Shown piece after piece: positions 25,602-35,912 of a stretch of 64,000 nucleotides of DNA (within the stretch, counting starts at the first letter, position 1; each line of letters opens with the position of its first letter). Both the position numbers and the translations under genes were made by a program. Under the pieces are notes generated by a model. That model saw only the letters and a program-made list of their open reading frames with translations. It did no database searches and was not told the origin of the DNA. Origin of the DNA: Antarcticimicrobium sp. (GTDB lineage: Bacteria > Pseudomonadota > Alphaproteobacteria > Rhodobacterales > Rhodobacteraceae). Where the stretch lies: positions 1-64,000 of the forward strand of contig NZ_JARGPK010000008.1 in NCBI RefSeq assembly GCF_029212575.1. Direction: 5' to 3'.

Positions 25602-26528
25602 ATGACAACAGCCCTGATCACCCATGCCGAGTGTCTTCGGCACGAGACTCCGCCCGGTCACCCCGAGCAGGTGGCCCGGCTGGAGCATGTGCTGCATGCG
25701 CTGGAGCCGCTGGAGCTGCGGCGGGTGACCGCGCCCCTGGCCGCCGAGGACGACGTGTTGCGGCTGCATCCCGCCGCCTATCTTCAGGAATTGCGTGACC
25801 GCCGGCCCGAGGCGGGGATCGTGCAGCTGGACGCCGACACCTGGATCTCGCCCGGCTCGCTCGCCGCAGCGTTCCGCGCCGTTGGCGGTGCGCTGCGGGC
25901 GGTGGACATGGTGCTCTCGGGCGAGGTCGGTAATGCCTTTTGCGCCACCCGCCCGCCGGGCCACCATGCCGAGGCGGAGACGCCGATGGGGTTCTGCCTG
26001 CTGGGCACCGCCGCGCTGGCGGCGCAATACGCGCTGGACCACCACGGGCTCAAACGTGTCGCGGTGGTGGATTTCGATGTGCATCACGGCAACGGCACGC
26101 AGGAACTGCTGTCGGGCGAGCCGCGGGCGCTGGTCATCACCAGCCAGCAGATCCCGCTTTGGCCCGGCACCGGGCAGGCGCATGAGACCGGCGGCTATGA
26201 CAACGTGCTGAACCTGCCGCTGGCGCCGGGCAGCGGCAGCGCGGAGATGCGCGCGGCCTGGGGCGGGGCGGCGTTCGACCGTCTGCGCGCGTTCCGGCCC
26301 GAGCTGATCGTGATCTCGGCCGGGTTCGACGCGCACCGCGACGACCCGCTGGCGCAACTGGAGTGGGAGACGCAGGATTACGCCTGGCTCACCGCCGAGC
26401 TGTGCAATATTGCCGATACGCTTTGCCGTGGCCGGATCGTCTCGACTTTGGAGGGCGGGTATGATCTGAACGCGCTGGCCGTATCGGCCAGGGCGCATGT
26501 GGAAGAACTGATAAAGGCCGCGACATGA
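25602..26528 (+). CDS. Histone deacetylase family amidohydrolase
   Basis: A 308-residue zinc amidohydrolase of the class II HDAC/acetoin-utilisation family. The active-site motifs are RPPGHHAE (about residue 113), DFDVHHGNGT (zinc-binding Asp and His, about residue 150) and SAGFDAHRDDP (about 236). Bacterial relatives deacetylate acetylpolyamines or small amides. Its stop overlaps the xseB start as ATGA, so it heads a four-gene plus-strand group with xseB, ispA and dxs, a recurring arrangement in alphaproteobacteria. Confidence 0.9.
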   Translation: MTTALITHAECLRHETPPGHPEQVARLEHVLHALEPLELRRVTAPLAAEDDVLRLHPAAYLQELRDRRPEAGIVQLDADTWISPGSLAAAFRAVGGALRAVDMVLSGEVGNAFCATRPPGHHAEAETPMGFCLLGTAALAAQYALDHHGLKRVAVVDFDVHHGNGTQELLSGEPRALVITSQQIPLWPGTGQAHETGGYDNVLNLPLAPGSGSAEMRAAWGGAAFDRLRAFRPELIVISAGFDAHRDDPLAQLEWETQDYAWLTAELCNIADTLCRGRIVSTLEGGYDLNALAVSARAHVEELIKAAT

Positions 26529-26779
26529 CTGAGACCCCCCCGAGCACACCCGTCGAGAAAATGAGCTTCGAACAGGCGATGAAGGAGCTGGAGTCGGTGG
26601 TCGACAGGCTCGAACGCGGCGAGGTGGCGCTGGAGGAATCGATCACTCTCTACGAGCGCGGCGCCAAGCTGAAGAAACGCTGCGAGGACGAGCTGAAGCG
26701 CGCCGAGGAAAAGGTCGCCGCGATCACGCTGGACGCGGATGGCAACCCGACGGGCATAAAGCCGGTCGAAGGTCAGTAA
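26525..26779 (+). CDS. xseB: Exodeoxyribonuclease VII small subunit
   Basis: The 84-residue XseB subunit, a helical hairpin that binds the large subunit of the single-strand-specific exonuclease VII. The family core MSFEQAMKELESVVDRLERGEV followed by LEESITLYERGAKL is present (quoted in two parts). It overlaps the upstream gene as ATGA and the downstream ispA as TAATG. Confidence 0.95.
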   Translation: MTETPPSTPVEKMSFEQAMKELESVVDRLERGEVALEESITLYERGAKLKKRCEDELKRAEEKVAAITLDADGNPTGIKPVEGQ

Positions 26780-27645
26780 TGTTCGCCGAGCGGCTGGCCG
26801 CGGATTCGGCGCGCATCCAGGCGCATTTCGACACCGTTCTGGCCGGGCTGAGCCGCCTGCCGGTGGTGCAGGCGATGGGATATGCCGTGCAGGGCGGCAA
26901 GCGGCTGCGCGGGTTTATGGTGCTGGAGGGCGCGCGGCTGCACGATGTGGCGCCTAAGCGGGCGATCTGGCCCGCCTGCGCGATCGAGGCGCTGCACGCC
27001 TATAGCCTCGTGCATGACGATCTGCCCTGCATGGATGACGACGATCTGCGCCGGGGCCGCCCCACGGTTCACGTGAAATGGGACGAGGGCACCGCCGTGC
27101 TGGCCGGTGACGCCCTGCAGGCGCTTGCGTTCGAGCTTTGCGCACATGAGGGTTGCGGGCCTGCGGAGGTGCGGGCCGATCTGGCGCTGAGCCTGGCCCG
27201 CGCCTCGGGCGCGCGCGGCATGGTGCTGGGCCAGGCGCTGGATATCGCGGCGGAACAGGCCGAGGCACCGCTGACGCTGGACCAGATCACCCGGTTGCAG
27301 GCGGGCAAGACCGGGGCGCTGATCGAATGGGCGGCCTGTGCCGGGGCACGGCTGGCTGGGGCGGATACCGCGCCGCTGCGCGATTATGCGCGGGCGCTGG
27401 GGCTTGCCTTTCAGATCGCCGACGACATCTTGGATGAAGAGGGCGACGCCGAGAAGGCCGGCAAGCGGTTGCGCAAGGACGCCGAGGCCGGCAAGGCGAC
27501 ATTCGTTTCGCTGCTGGGGCTCGAGGGCGCGCGGAGCCGCGCCAGCGAGCTGGTGGCGCAGGCCGAGGCGGCGCTTGCCCCCTACGGCGAAGGGGCAGAT
27601 CCCTTGCGGGAGGCAGCGCGCTTCGTTATCTCGCGCGAAAGCTAG
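26779..27645 (+). CDS. ispA: Farnesyl diphosphate synthase
   Basis: A 288-residue short-chain trans-prenyl transferase making farnesyl diphosphate from IPP and DMAPP. The first aspartate motif is [16 protein letters not shown] (about residue 79) and the second is [11 protein letters not shown] (about 213); [10 protein letters not shown] is the IPP-binding region. It is translationally coupled to xseB and 24 bases upstream of dxs, giving precursor supply and use in one transcript. Confidence 0.94.
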   Translation: MFAERLAADSARIQAHFDTVLAGLSRLPVVQAMGYAVQGGKRLRGFMVLEGARLHDVAPKRAIWPACAIEALHAYSLVHDDLPCMDDDDLRRGRPTVHVKWDEGTAVLAGDALQALAFELCAHEGCGPAEVRADLALSLARASGARGMVLGQALDIAAEQAEAPLTLDQITRLQAGKTGALIEWAACAGARLAGADTAPLRDYARALGLAFQIADDILDEEGDAEKAGKRLRKDAEAGKATFVSLLGLEGARSRASELVAQAEAALAPYGEGADPLREAARFVISRES

Positions 27646-27669
27646 ACGCTGCCGCCGAAGGAGGCGCAG

Positions 27670-29598
27670 ATGCCAGACCGACCGAAAACACCGCTGCTGG
27701 ACCGGATCAACAGCCCCGCCGACCTGAAGCACCTGTCGGAATCGCAGCTGGTGCAGCTGGCGGCCGAACTGCGGGCCGAGACGATCTCGGCCGTGAGCGC
27801 GACCGGCGGCCATCTGGGCGCCGGGCTGGGCGTGGTCGAGCTGACCGTGGCGCTGCACGCGGTCTTCGACACGCCGCGCGACAAGGTGATCTGGGACGTC
27901 GGCCACCAATCCTACCCGCACAAGATCCTGACCGGGCGGCGCGATCGCATCCGTACCCTGCGGCAAAAGAGCGGGCTGAGCGGCTTCACCAAGCGCAGCG
28001 AGAGTCCCTATGACCCGTTCGGCGCGGCGCATAGCTCGACCTCGATCAGCGCCGCGCTGGGGTTCGCGGTGGCGCGCGACCTGGGCGGCGTGGTGCCCGA
28101 GGGGCTGGGCGATGCCATCGCGGTGATCGGCGACGGCGCGATGAGCGCCGGCATGGCGTTCGAGGCGATGAACAACGCCGGCCACCTGGGCAAGCGGCTG
28201 ATCGTGATCCTGAACGACAACGAGATGAGCATCGCACCCCCCGTCGGCGCGCTGTCCTCCTATCTCTCGCGGCTCTACGCCGAGGAGCCGTTCCAGGAGC
28301 TGAAGGCGGCGGCCAAGGGGGCGATCTCGTTCCTTCCCGAACCGTTCCGCGAGGGGGCCAAGCGCGCCAAGGACATGCTCAAGGGCATGGCCATGGGCGG
28401 CACCCTGTTCGAGGAGCTGGGGTTTTCCTATATCGGGCCGATCGACGGCCACGACCTGCACCAGATCCTGCCGATCCTGCGCATGGTCAAGGCGCGGGCG
28501 ACCGGGCCGATCCTGATCCACGCCCTGACCCGGAAGGGCAAGGGATACGCCCCGGCCGAACAGGCGCGCGACAAGGGCCATGCCACCGCCAGGTTCGACG
28601 TGCTGACCGGCGAGCAGAAAAAGGCACCGTCGAACGCGCCGAGCTATACCAGCGTCTTCGGCAAGACGCTGGTCGAGGAGGCCGCGCACGACGACAAGAT
28701 CGTGGCGGTGACGGCGGCGATGCCGGACGGCACCGGGCTGAACCTGTTCGCGGAACGCTATCCGTCGCGCTGTTTCGACGTCGGCATCGCCGAGCAGCAC
28801 GGGGTGACCTTTTCCGCCGCCCTTGCTGCCGGCGGGATGAAGCCCTTTTGCGCGATCTATTCGACCTTCCTGCAGCGCGGCTATGACCAAGTGGTGCATG
28901 ACGTGGCGATCCAGCGGTTGCCGGTGCGCTTTGCCGTGGATCGGGCCGGGCTGGTCGGGGCCGACGGGGCGACCCATGCGGGTGCCTTCGACGTGGCCTT
29001 TCTTGCCAATCTGCCAGGCATGGTGGTGATGGCCGCCGCCGACGAGGCCGAGCTCAAGCACATGGTCGCCACCGCCGCGGCACATGACGAAGGCCCGATC
29101 GCCTTTCGCTATCCGCGCGGCGAGGGGGTGGGCGTGGAATTGCCCGAGCGCGGCGAGGTGCTGGAGATCGGCAAGGGCCGGATGATCCGGCAAGGCGGGC
29201 GGGTGGCGATCCTGTCCTTTGGCACCCGGCTGTCCGAGGTGATGGCGGCCTCCGAAGCGTTGGTGACGCGGGGGATTTCCCCGACGGTGGCCGATGCGCG
29301 CTTTGCCAAGCCGCTGGACCGGGAGCTGATCCTGCGGCTGGCGGCGGAGCACGAGGCGCTGATCACCATCGAGGAGGGCGCAGTGGGCGGTTTCGGCAGC
29401 CATGTCGCACAGCTTCTGGCCGAGGAGGGGGTGTTCGACAGCGGGTTGAAATACCGCTCGATGGTGCTGCCCGACAATTTCATCGACCAGGCCAGCCCGG
29501 CGGACATGTACGCGGTGGCCGGCCTTGGCGCGGCGCAGATCGAGGCCAGGGTGCTCGAGGTTCTGGGCGTGGCCTCGATCGCGGGGAAACGGGCCTGA
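27670..29598 (+). CDS. dxs: 1-deoxy-D-xylulose-5-phosphate synthase
   Basis: A 642-residue TPP enzyme that condenses pyruvate and glyceraldehyde-3-phosphate, the first step of the MEP isoprenoid pathway. The N-terminal TPP-binding motif runs from [18 protein letters not shown] to NDNEMSI; HDLHQI, and the transketolase pyrimidine domain [19 protein letters not shown] with its catalytic Glu follow, and the C-terminal domain ends in [12 protein letters not shown]. Length matches the family (about 640). A GGAGG site precedes the ATG. Confidence 0.96.
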   Translation: MPDRPKTPLLDRINSPADLKHLSESQLVQLAAELRAETISAVSATGGHLGAGLGVVELTVALHAVFDTPRDKVIWDVGHQSYPHKILTGRRDRIRTLRQKSGLSGFTKRSESPYDPFGAAHSSTSISAALGFAVARDLGGVVPEGLGDAIAVIGDGAMSAGMAFEAMNNAGHLGKRLIVILNDNEMSIAPPVGALSSYLSRLYAEEPFQELKAAAKGAISFLPEPFREGAKRAKDMLKGMAMGGTLFEELGFSYIGPIDGHDLHQILPILRMVKARATGPILIHALTRKGKGYAPAEQARDKGHATARFDVLTGEQKKAPSNAPSYTSVFGKTLVEEAAHDDKIVAVTAAMPDGTGLNLFAERYPSRCFDVGIAEQHGVTFSAALAAGGMKPFCAIYSTFLQRGYDQVVHDVAIQRLPVRFAVDRAGLVGADGATHAGAFDVAFLANLPGMVVMAAADEAELKHMVATAAAHDEGPIAFRYPRGEGVGVELPERGEVLEIGKGRMIRQGGRVAILSFGTRLSEVMAASEALVTRGISPTVADARFAKPLDRELILRLAAEHEALITIEEGAVGGFGSHVAQLLAEEGVFDSGLKYRSMVLPDNFIDQASPADMYAVAGLGAAQIEARVLEVLGVASIAGKRA

Positions 29599-29633
29599 GA
29601 CCATAGGCCCATTGAACTGGCGAGGGCGGGGAA

Positions 29634-30233
29634 TCAACCCCCCACCAGCGCCACCACCACCGCCCCCATGGTGCCGCACATGACGTAGCCCAGCAGCACG
29701 TAGAGCCCGTCGTGGGTGAGCAGCCCGAAGGCCACCAGCGCCACGGCGGCGGCGCCCAGCGAGGTGACCATCGGCACCAGTTCCAGCGCCGGCCACATCA
29801 TCGGCACCAGCACGCAGAGCGAGAACGCCGCCAGCCGCGCCGGGCCGGTGGTGAGGATGCGCAGCCGGGCGTGCGAATGCCGGTCGATCCAGGCCGAGGG
29901 GCGGCGCAGCCAGGCGATGGCACGACGGAACCGGTCGGAGCCGATCTTGCGCCGCATCAGCGGGCCGGGCAGCCAGAGATGCCGCCGCCGCAACAGCGCC
30001 TGCGCGCCGATCAGCACGATCACCAGCGCCGAGAGCGTCGGCACGCCGGGGATGCCCGAGATCGGCGAGACCAGCAGCACCGCGACGGCAAGGATCACCG
30101 GGGTGAAGGAGCGGTCGCCGATATGGGTCAGCAGGTCGGCGACGCTGACACTGGGGCCGGTGGCGGCATCGTCCAGCGCATCGAGCAGGCCGGTCAGGCT
30201 ACGCGGCTGGGACGCCGGCGCGCCGCCATTCAT
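29634..30233 (-). CDS. ExoD family membrane protein
   Basis: A 199-residue protein with about four hydrophobic helices and the ExoD features GDRSFTPVILAVAVLLVSPISGIPGVPT and late hydrophobic C-terminal pairs (quoted in part). ExoD was found in Sinorhizobium exopolysaccharide and alkali-tolerance work; the molecular function is not established. Its start overlaps the stop of the epimerase gene as ATGA. Confidence 0.8.
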   Translation of the reverse strand: MNGGAPASQPRSLTGLLDALDDAATGPSVSVADLLTHIGDRSFTPVILAVAVLLVSPISGIPGVPTLSALVIVLIGAQALLRRRHLWLPGPLMRRKIGSDRFRRAIAWLRRPSAWIDRHSHARLRILTTGPARLAAFSLCVLVPMMWPALELVPMVTSLGAAAVALVAFGLLTHDGLYVLLGYVMCGTMGAVVVALVGG

Positions 30234-31090
30234 CCCGCGCCGCTTTCGGCCAGCAGCGCCGCCAGACCGGCGCGGTAATCGGGATAAAGCAGCCGCACGC
30301 CGAGGTCGCGCTTGATCCGGTCGTTCCGCACCCGCTTGCTCTCGGCGTAAAAGCTGCGCGCCATCGGCGTCATCTCGGCCGCGTCATAGGGCTCGGCCGG
30401 TGGCAGCGGCAGGCCGAGCAGACGGGCGGCCTCGGCGATGACCTCCTCGGGCGGGGCCGGGTCGTCATCGCAGACATTGTAGACCGCGCCCGGATCGGGC
30501 CGGGCAATGGAGGCGGCGAGCACCCGGGCGATATCATCAACATGGATGCGGCTGAACACCTGGCCCGGCTTGACGATTCGCCGCGCCGTGCCCGCCCGCA
30601 CCTTGGCAAAGGGGCCACGCCCGGGGCCGTAGATGCCCGCAAGGCGGAAGATGTGCAGCGGCAGGTGCGGCACGGCCGCCCACCCCGCCTCGGCCCGCAC
30701 ACGGGCCTTGCCGCGCGCGGTGGCGGGGGTCAGTGGCGTGTCCTCGTCGACCCAGCCGCCGCCGTGATCGCCGTAGACCGCCGTGGTGGAAAGATAGCCG
30801 ACCCAGGCGAGGCGGGGGGCGATATCGGCCATCTGCTGGCCCAGCTCGGCGAGCACCGGATCGCCCTTTGGCCCCGGCGCGGCGGAGATCAGCAGGTGCG
30901 TCGCCGTGTCCAGTTTCGGCAAGGCCCCCTCCCCCGACCAGACCAGCGGCGTGATGCCGGTTTCGGCCAATGCCCCGGTCCCGTCCGCGTGGCGGGTGGT
31001 GCCGAGGATGCGCCAGCCCCTCGGCAGGAGGTGCCGCGCCAGGGCCTGGGCGCTATAGCCGTGACCGATGCAGAGAAGCGTTTTGCTCAT
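30230..31090 (-). CDS. NAD(P)-dependent epimerase/dehydratase-like (YeeZ-type) protein
   Basis: A 286-residue extended-SDR protein with a Rossmann start MSKTLLCIGHGYSAQALARHL (GxGxxA pattern at about residues 8-13), a Tyr-region STTAVYGDHGG near residue 101 and RIHVDDIARVLAAS later. Substrate unknown. The ATG at 31090 is chosen over a far longer frame because the family N-terminus lies there; the extra sequence is a shadow of the divergent methyltransferase. Confidence 0.82.
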   Translation of the reverse strand: MSKTLLCIGHGYSAQALARHLLPRGWRILGTTRHADGTGALAETGITPLVWSGEGALPKLDTATHLLISAAPGPKGDPVLAELGQQMADIAPRLAWVGYLSTTAVYGDHGGGWVDEDTPLTPATARGKARVRAEAGWAAVPHLPLHIFRLAGIYGPGRGPFAKVRAGTARRIVKPGQVFSRIHVDDIARVLAASIARPDPGAVYNVCDDDPAPPEEVIAEAARLLGLPLPPAEPYDAAEMTPMARSFYAESKRVRNDRIKRDLGVRLLYPDYRAGLAALLAESGAG

Positions 31091-31174
31091 GCCCCCTAGA
31101 TGCGCGGGACCGGGGCCGCGTGCAAGCCCGGCTGCGGGGTTGATTTCCGCCCCGCGCTGGGCCTTGTTGGAGGC

Positions 31175-31807
31175 ATGACTTACAAAACCCCCGATCTCGA
31201 AGCCGCCTATGACCTGAAGACGCCGGAAGATTCGCGGCACCTCTATGCCAGTTGGGCCGACGATTACGACAACAGTTTCGCCGATGCGCAGGATTATCGG
31301 CTGCATGCGCGCACCGCCCGCGCCTTTGCCGAGGCCGGCGGGCAGGGCCCGGCGCTGGACGTGGGCGCGGGCACCGGCCTGTGCGGCGCGGCGCTCTCCG
31401 GTCTGGGCGTCGGCCCGCTGGACGCCACCGACATCAGCCCGGAAATGCTGGCGCGGGCCGGGGAAAAGGCGGTGTATCGCCGCCTGATCGAGGCCGACCT
31501 GACCCAGGGGTTGCCGATGCCGCCGGAGAGCTATGCCGGCATCGTCTCGTCGGGCACCTTCACCACCGGGCATGTGGGCCCGGAAGCGCTCGAGGCGCTG
31601 CTGCCGGTGGCCCGGCCCGGGGCGCTGTTCGCGATCTCGATCAATGCCGCGCATTACCGCGCCGCCGGGTTCGCCGCCAGACTGGAGGCGTTGAGCCGCG
31701 GCGCGATCTGCGACTTGCGCCTGCCCGAAGTTCGGATCTATGGCGACAAGGCGCAGGGCGAGCACAAGGACGACATCGCGCTGATCGCACTGTTCGAAAA
31801 GGTCTGA
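31175..31807 (+). CDS. Class I SAM-dependent methyltransferase
   Basis: A 210-residue methyltransferase. Motif I is [14 protein letters not shown] at about residues 61-74, then [11 protein letters not shown] (motif II acidic residue). The ATG at 31175 follows a TTGGAGG ribosome site and gives [14 protein letters not shown]; an upstream GC-rich extension is not supported. The target cannot be deduced; such proteins near queG may be WBSCR27-like. It is divergent from the epimerase gene. Confidence 0.82.
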   Translation: MTYKTPDLEAAYDLKTPEDSRHLYASWADDYDNSFADAQDYRLHARTARAFAEAGGQGPALDVGAGTGLCGAALSGLGVGPLDATDISPEMLARAGEKAVYRRLIEADLTQGLPMPPESYAGIVSSGTFTTGHVGPEALEALLPVARPGALFAISINAAHYRAAGFAARLEALSRGAICDLRLPEVRIYGDKAQGEHKDDIALIALFEKV

Positions 31808-31838
31808 GGCGGCGCGCGGCGCCGCCGACGGAGGTCAG

Positions 31839-32951
31839 TTGGATCACGACACGGCATATGAGCTGAAGCGCCGGTTGATCGCGCAGGCGCGCGACGAGGG
31901 CTTTGTCGCTGCCCGGATCTGTCGCCCGTGGGACGTGCCCGAGGTGCCGGGCCGGTTGGCCGAGTTCGTGGCGGCGGGCTGGCACGGGCAGATGGGCTGG
32001 ATGGAGGAGCGGATGGCCTGGCGCGGCGATCCGCATGCGCTCTGGCCCGAGGCGCGCTCGGTCCTCATGCTGGCCGAAAGCTATACCCCCGGGCACGATC
32101 CACGCGCGATCCTGGCGCGGCGCGACCGCGCGGCGATCTCGGTCTACGCGCAGAACCGCGATTACCACGATATCGTCAAGAAACGGCTGAAGCGGCTGGC
32201 GCGCTGGCTGATCGACACGGTGGAAAAGGGCGGCAACCGAGACGGCACGACCGGCAAATGGGTGCCGCTGGCCCAGGGCGAGGCCCCGCGACCAGAGGTC
32301 AAGGTCTTCGTCGATACCGCGCCAGTGCCAGAGAAACCTCTGGCGCAGGCGGCGGGGCTGGGCTGGCAGGGCAAGCATACCAACCTGCTGAGCCGGGAGT
32401 TCGGCAATTGGGCCTTTTTAGGGTCTGTTTTCACCACGCTGGATCTGCCGGTGGACGGCGCCGAGAGCGATCATTGCGGCGCCTGCCGCGCCTGCCTGAC
32501 CGCCTGCCCGACCGATGCCTTTCCCGCGCCCTACCGGCTCGACGCGCGGCGCTGCATTTCCTACCTGACCATCGAGCACAAGGGACCGGTGGCGGAAGAG
32601 TTGCGCGCGAAGCTGGGCAATCGGATCTATGGTTGCGACGATTGCCTGGCGGCCTGCCCGTGGAACAAGTTCGCGGTGGCGGCGAGCGACCTGCGCTATG
32701 CCGCGCGGGAGGAGCTGGAAGCCCCGAAGCTGGCAGAGCTGGCATTGCTCGACGATGCCGGGTTCCGGGCGCTGTTCTCGGGCAGCCCGATCAAGCGGAT
32801 CGGGCGGGACCGCTTCGTGCGCAACGTGCTCTATGCCATCGGCAATTCCGGCGAGGCGGCGCTGGCCGGGGTGGCGAGGGGGTTGATCGACGATCCCGAC
32901 CCGGCGGTGGCCGATGCGGCGCGCTGGGCAATCGAACGGCTCACGGAATGA
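31839..32951 (+). CDS. queG: Epoxyqueuosine reductase
   Basis: A 370-residue cobalamin- and iron-sulfur-dependent enzyme that converts epoxyqueuosine to queuosine in tRNA. The two [4Fe-4S] clusters are bound by [16 protein letters not shown] (about residue 213) and [13 protein letters not shown] (about 267). [11 protein letters not shown] carries the catalytic Asp, and a C-terminal HEAT-like segment ends the protein. Translation starts at TTG (31839) after a GGAGG site nine bases earlier; no in-frame ATG exists nearby. Confidence 0.94.
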   Translation: MDHDTAYELKRRLIAQARDEGFVAARICRPWDVPEVPGRLAEFVAAGWHGQMGWMEERMAWRGDPHALWPEARSVLMLAESYTPGHDPRAILARRDRAAISVYAQNRDYHDIVKKRLKRLARWLIDTVEKGGNRDGTTGKWVPLAQGEAPRPEVKVFVDTAPVPEKPLAQAAGLGWQGKHTNLLSREFGNWAFLGSVFTTLDLPVDGAESDHCGACRACLTACPTDAFPAPYRLDARRCISYLTIEHKGPVAEELRAKLGNRIYGCDDCLAACPWNKFAVAASDLRYAAREELEAPKLAELALLDDAGFRALFSGSPIKRIGRDRFVRNVLYAIGNSGEAALAGVARGLIDDPDPAVADAARWAIERLTE

Positions 32952-33024
32952 CGCAAACGGGCGCGACGGGGCGCGGAACACCGGCCTAAGGGTCGGACTC
33001 TGACATTGACGGGGGCTATTCGGC

Positions 33025-35037
33025 ATGGCGCTGGCACTGGGCGTGGATACGGGCGGAACCTATACCGACGCGGTGCTGATCCGCGACGAGGCCGAGGTGG
33101 TGGCCAGCGCCAAGGCGCTGACCACGCGGCAGGATCTTGCGGTGGGCGTCGGCGAGGCGGTACGCGCGGTGCTGGCGCAGGCCGGGGTGGACGCGGGCGC
33201 GGTGGGTCTGGCGGCGCTGTCGACAACGCTGGCGACCAATGCGCTGGTCGAGGGCCAGGGCGGGCGCGTGGCGCTGGTCCTGGTCGGCTTTCGCGCCGCC
33301 ACGCTGGAGCGGCCGGACCTGCGCGAGGCGTTGGCGGGCGACCCGGCGGTGATCGTCGCCGGCGGCCATACCCATGCCGGCACCGAGGCCGTGGCGCTGG
33401 ATGTCGATGCCCTGAATGCCTTTTTAGAGACTGAAACCGGGGTCTCCGGCTATGCGGTGGCGGCGCAGTTCGCCACCCGCAACCCCGCGCATGAGCAAGA
33501 GGTGGCGCGGCTGATCGAGACCCGCACCGGACGTCCGGTGAGCTGTTCGCATCAGTTGTCGGCGCGGCTGAACGGGCCGAAACGGGCGGTGACGGCGGTG
33601 CTGAACGCGCGGTTGATCGGCATGATCGACCGGCTGATCGGGCGCGCCGGCGATGTGCTGGCCGAGATCGGGGTGACCGCGCCGTTGATGGTGGTGCGGG
33701 GCGACGGCGCGTTGATGAGCGCGGACCAGGCCCGGGCACGGCCGATCGAGACGATCCTGAGCGGCCCGGCGGCCTCGATCGTCGGAGCGCGCTGGCTGAC
33801 CGGGGCCGAGGAGGCGCTGGTCTCGGACATCGGCGGAACCACCACGGATGTGGCCCTGATCCGGGGCGGACGGCCCGCCATCGACCCGGACGGCGCGCAG
33901 GTCGGCGGGCATCGCACCATGGTCGAGGCGGTGGCGATGCGCACCAGCGGGCTGGGCGGCGACAGTGAGGTACGGCCGCGCGCCGAGGGGCTGGAGGGCG
34001 GCGTCACGCTGGGCCCGCGCCGGGTGCTGCCGATCGCGCTGATCTCGGCCGAGGGCGGTGCCGGGGTGCGCGCGGCCTTGGAGGCACAGCTGCGAAACCC
34101 GGTGCCGGGCGAGCATGACGCGCGCTTTGCCCGGGCGGTGCCGGGGCTGGTGCCCGATGGGCTGGCCCCGCGTGAGGCGGCGCTGCTGGACCGGCTGGGC
34201 GAAGAGGTGCAACCACTGGCACTTGTGCTGCGGGCGCGGACCGACCGGGGCGGTCTGGACCGGCTGGTGAGCCGGGGGCTGGTGCAACTGGCCGGCGTGA
34301 CGCCCACGGATGCAAGCCACGGCCTGGGGCTGCTCGACACCTGGGATGGCGTGGCGGCGGGGATGGCGCTGGAGCTGATGGCGCGCAAGCGCACCGGCAG
34401 CGGCGGGCCGCTCGCCGCCGGGGCCGATGAACTGGCCCGGATGATCATCGACCAGCTGACCGAACAGACCGTATTGGCCTTGTTAGAGACCGCTTTCGCC
34501 GAGGAGGGCGAGGGTTTTGACCTGCCCCCGTCCGAGCTGGCGCGGCATGTCCTGCTGCGCCGGGGGCTGGAGGGGCACCGCGGCTTGCTGGCGCTGGACG
34601 CGGCGCTGAACGTAGATGTGGTGGGGCTGGGGGCCTCGGCCGCCAGCTATTATCCGGCGGTGGGCGCGCGGCTTCGCTGCCAAATGATCCTGCCGCCGCA
34701 TGCCGGGGTTGCCAACGCCATCGGCGCGGTGGTTGGCCGGGTGACGGTGCGGCGCAGCGGGACGGTGACCTCGCCCTCGGAGGGGAGGTTCCGCGCCCAT
34801 CTGGAGCACGGCCCGGAGGATTTTCCCGACCCGGAGGCGGCGATGGCCCGGCTGGAGGCGAGCCTGCGCCGGGAGGCCGAGGCCGAGGCCCGCGCTGCCG
34901 GAGCCGAGGGGATCCATGTGACCGCAACACGGGACCTGCGGACCGCGAGCGTCGAGGCGCGGGCGGTGTTCGTGGAAGCGGCGCTGACGGTCGAGGCCAG
35001 CGGGCGGCCACGGGTGGCGGTGGAGCAACCCGCCTGA
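33025..35037 (+). CDS. Hydantoinase/oxoprolinase family protein (HyuA-like)
   Basis: A 670-residue protein with the N-terminal nucleotide-binding signature GVDTGGTYTDAVL and the second DIGGTTTDVALI at about residue 270, typical of HyuA-type ATP-dependent hydantoinase/oxoprolinase subunits. Those normally work with a HyuB partner, which is not seen next to it. It lies alone between queG and petC (opposite strand) and ends at a shared terminator. Substrate unknown. Confidence 0.85.
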   Translation: MALALGVDTGGTYTDAVLIRDEAEVVASAKALTTRQDLAVGVGEAVRAVLAQAGVDAGAVGLAALSTTLATNALVEGQGGRVALVLVGFRAATLERPDLREALAGDPAVIVAGGHTHAGTEAVALDVDALNAFLETETGVSGYAVAAQFATRNPAHEQEVARLIETRTGRPVSCSHQLSARLNGPKRAVTAVLNARLIGMIDRLIGRAGDVLAEIGVTAPLMVVRGDGALMSADQARARPIETILSGPAASIVGARWLTGAEEALVSDIGGTTTDVALIRGGRPAIDPDGAQVGGHRTMVEAVAMRTSGLGGDSEVRPRAEGLEGGVTLGPRRVLPIALISAEGGAGVRAALEAQLRNPVPGEHDARFARAVPGLVPDGLAPREAALLDRLGEEVQPLALVLRARTDRGGLDRLVSRGLVQLAGVTPTDASHGLGLLDTWDGVAAGMALELMARKRTGSGGPLAAGADELARMIIDQLTEQTVLALLETAFAEEGEGFDLPPSELARHVLLRRGLEGHRGLLALDAALNVDVVGLGASAASYYPAVGARLRCQMILPPHAGVANAIGAVVGRVTVRRSGTVTSPSEGRFRAHLEHGPEDFPDPEAAMARLEASLRREAEAEARAAGAEGIHVTATRDLRTASVEARAVFVEAALTVEASGRPRVAVEQPA

Positions 35038-35042
35038 AAAGG

Positions 35043-35070
35043 AAAAACCCCCGCCGGTCAGGCGGGGGTT
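35043..35070. terminator. Bidirectional terminator between hyuA-like and petC
   Basis: AACCCCCGCC (35046-35055) and GGCGGGGGTT (35061-35070) form a perfect 10-bp stem with a GGTCA loop. On the minus strand it is followed by U residues (TTTTTCC), so it should end petABC, and it may also end the hyuA-like transcript. Confidence 0.88.
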
Positions 35071-35097
35071 CTCGATGTCACATCGTCATGACCCCGA

Positions 35098-35895
35098 TCA
35101 CGCCTCGTAGCGTTTACCCTTGATCGGCGCCCAGAGACGCTTGTTGGTCAGGTACAAGAGCACCGACAGGATCGTCAGGAACAGCACACCGACAAGGCCG
35201 GCCTGCTTGCGCGCCATCATCTTGGGCTCGGCAGCCCACATCAGGAAGGCGGAGACATCCTGCGCCATGTGATGCACGCTGTTGTCGTGACCGTCGGCGA
35301 ACTCCACCAGCTCATCCGACAGCGGCGGCGCCATGGCGATCCAGCCACCCGGGAAGGCGTGGTTTTCATAGAACAGCGTACCCGCCTCTTCCTTTTCCTC
35401 GCCGGTGTAGCCGGTGAGGATCGAGGCGATGTACTCTGGCCCGCCGATGCCGTTGAACAGCTGGCTCAGACCGGTGCCGTAGGGGCCGTGGAACCCGGCG
35501 CGGGCTTTGGCCATCATGCTGAGATCGGGCGCGCCGGCCGAAGTGTTGGCCGGGAAGTGATCGACCGGCTTGGCGGGACGGAAATCGTCCAGTTCGGCGT
35601 CGAACACCTCGAAGTTTTGCTCGGCATAGGCAAGAACCTGATCCGCCGGCAGGTGCGGGCCACCCTCGTCGGCCAGCGACCGGAGCGGCACCTGTTTCAT
35701 CCCGTGGCAGGCCGAGCAGACTTCGGTATAGATCTGCAGACCGCGCTGGAGCTGGTTCTGATCATAGGTTCCGAATGGACCCTCGAAGGAGAACGAGAAG
35801 TCCTCCACGTGACCGCCGGCGCCCGCCGCGAAGGAGGCCGCCGGGGCCGTGAGGCCCAGCGCAACGACGGCACCGATTGCAAGTTTCTTGAACAT
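35098..35895 (-). CDS. petC: Cytochrome c1 of the bc1 complex
   Basis: A 265-residue haem protein of complex III, facing the periplasm. It has a Sec signal ([21 protein letters not shown]), the haem c site CSACHGM at about residue 60, and one C-terminal anchor helix ([15 protein letters not shown]). Last gene of petABC; it starts 17 bases after petB and ends before a strong terminator. Confidence 0.96.
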   Translation of the reverse strand: MFKKLAIGAVVALGLTAPAASFAAGAGGHVEDFSFSFEGPFGTYDQNQLQRGLQIYTEVCSACHGMKQVPLRSLADEGGPHLPADQVLAYAEQNFEVFDAELDDFRPAKPVDHFPANTSAGAPDLSMMAKARAGFHGPYGTGLSQLFNGIGGPEYIASILTGYTGEEKEEAGTLFYENHAFPGGWIAMAPPLSDELVEFADGHDNSVHHMAQDVSAFLMWAAEPKMMARKQAGLVGVLFLTILSVLLYLTNKRLWAPIKGKRYEA

Positions 35896-35912
35896 CTTAT
35901 CCGTCCCTTTTC

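Noticed and set aside
26773-29796. A 1007-codon open frame antisense to ispA and dxs
   Set aside because: Arg/His/Gly/Ala-rich composition typical of antisense frames in GC-rich DNA; no motif; ispA and dxs on the other strand are unmistakable.
30230-31765. Reading the epimerase as a 511-residue fusion
   Set aside because: The extra N-terminal part is antisense to the methyltransferase gene and unlike any domain.
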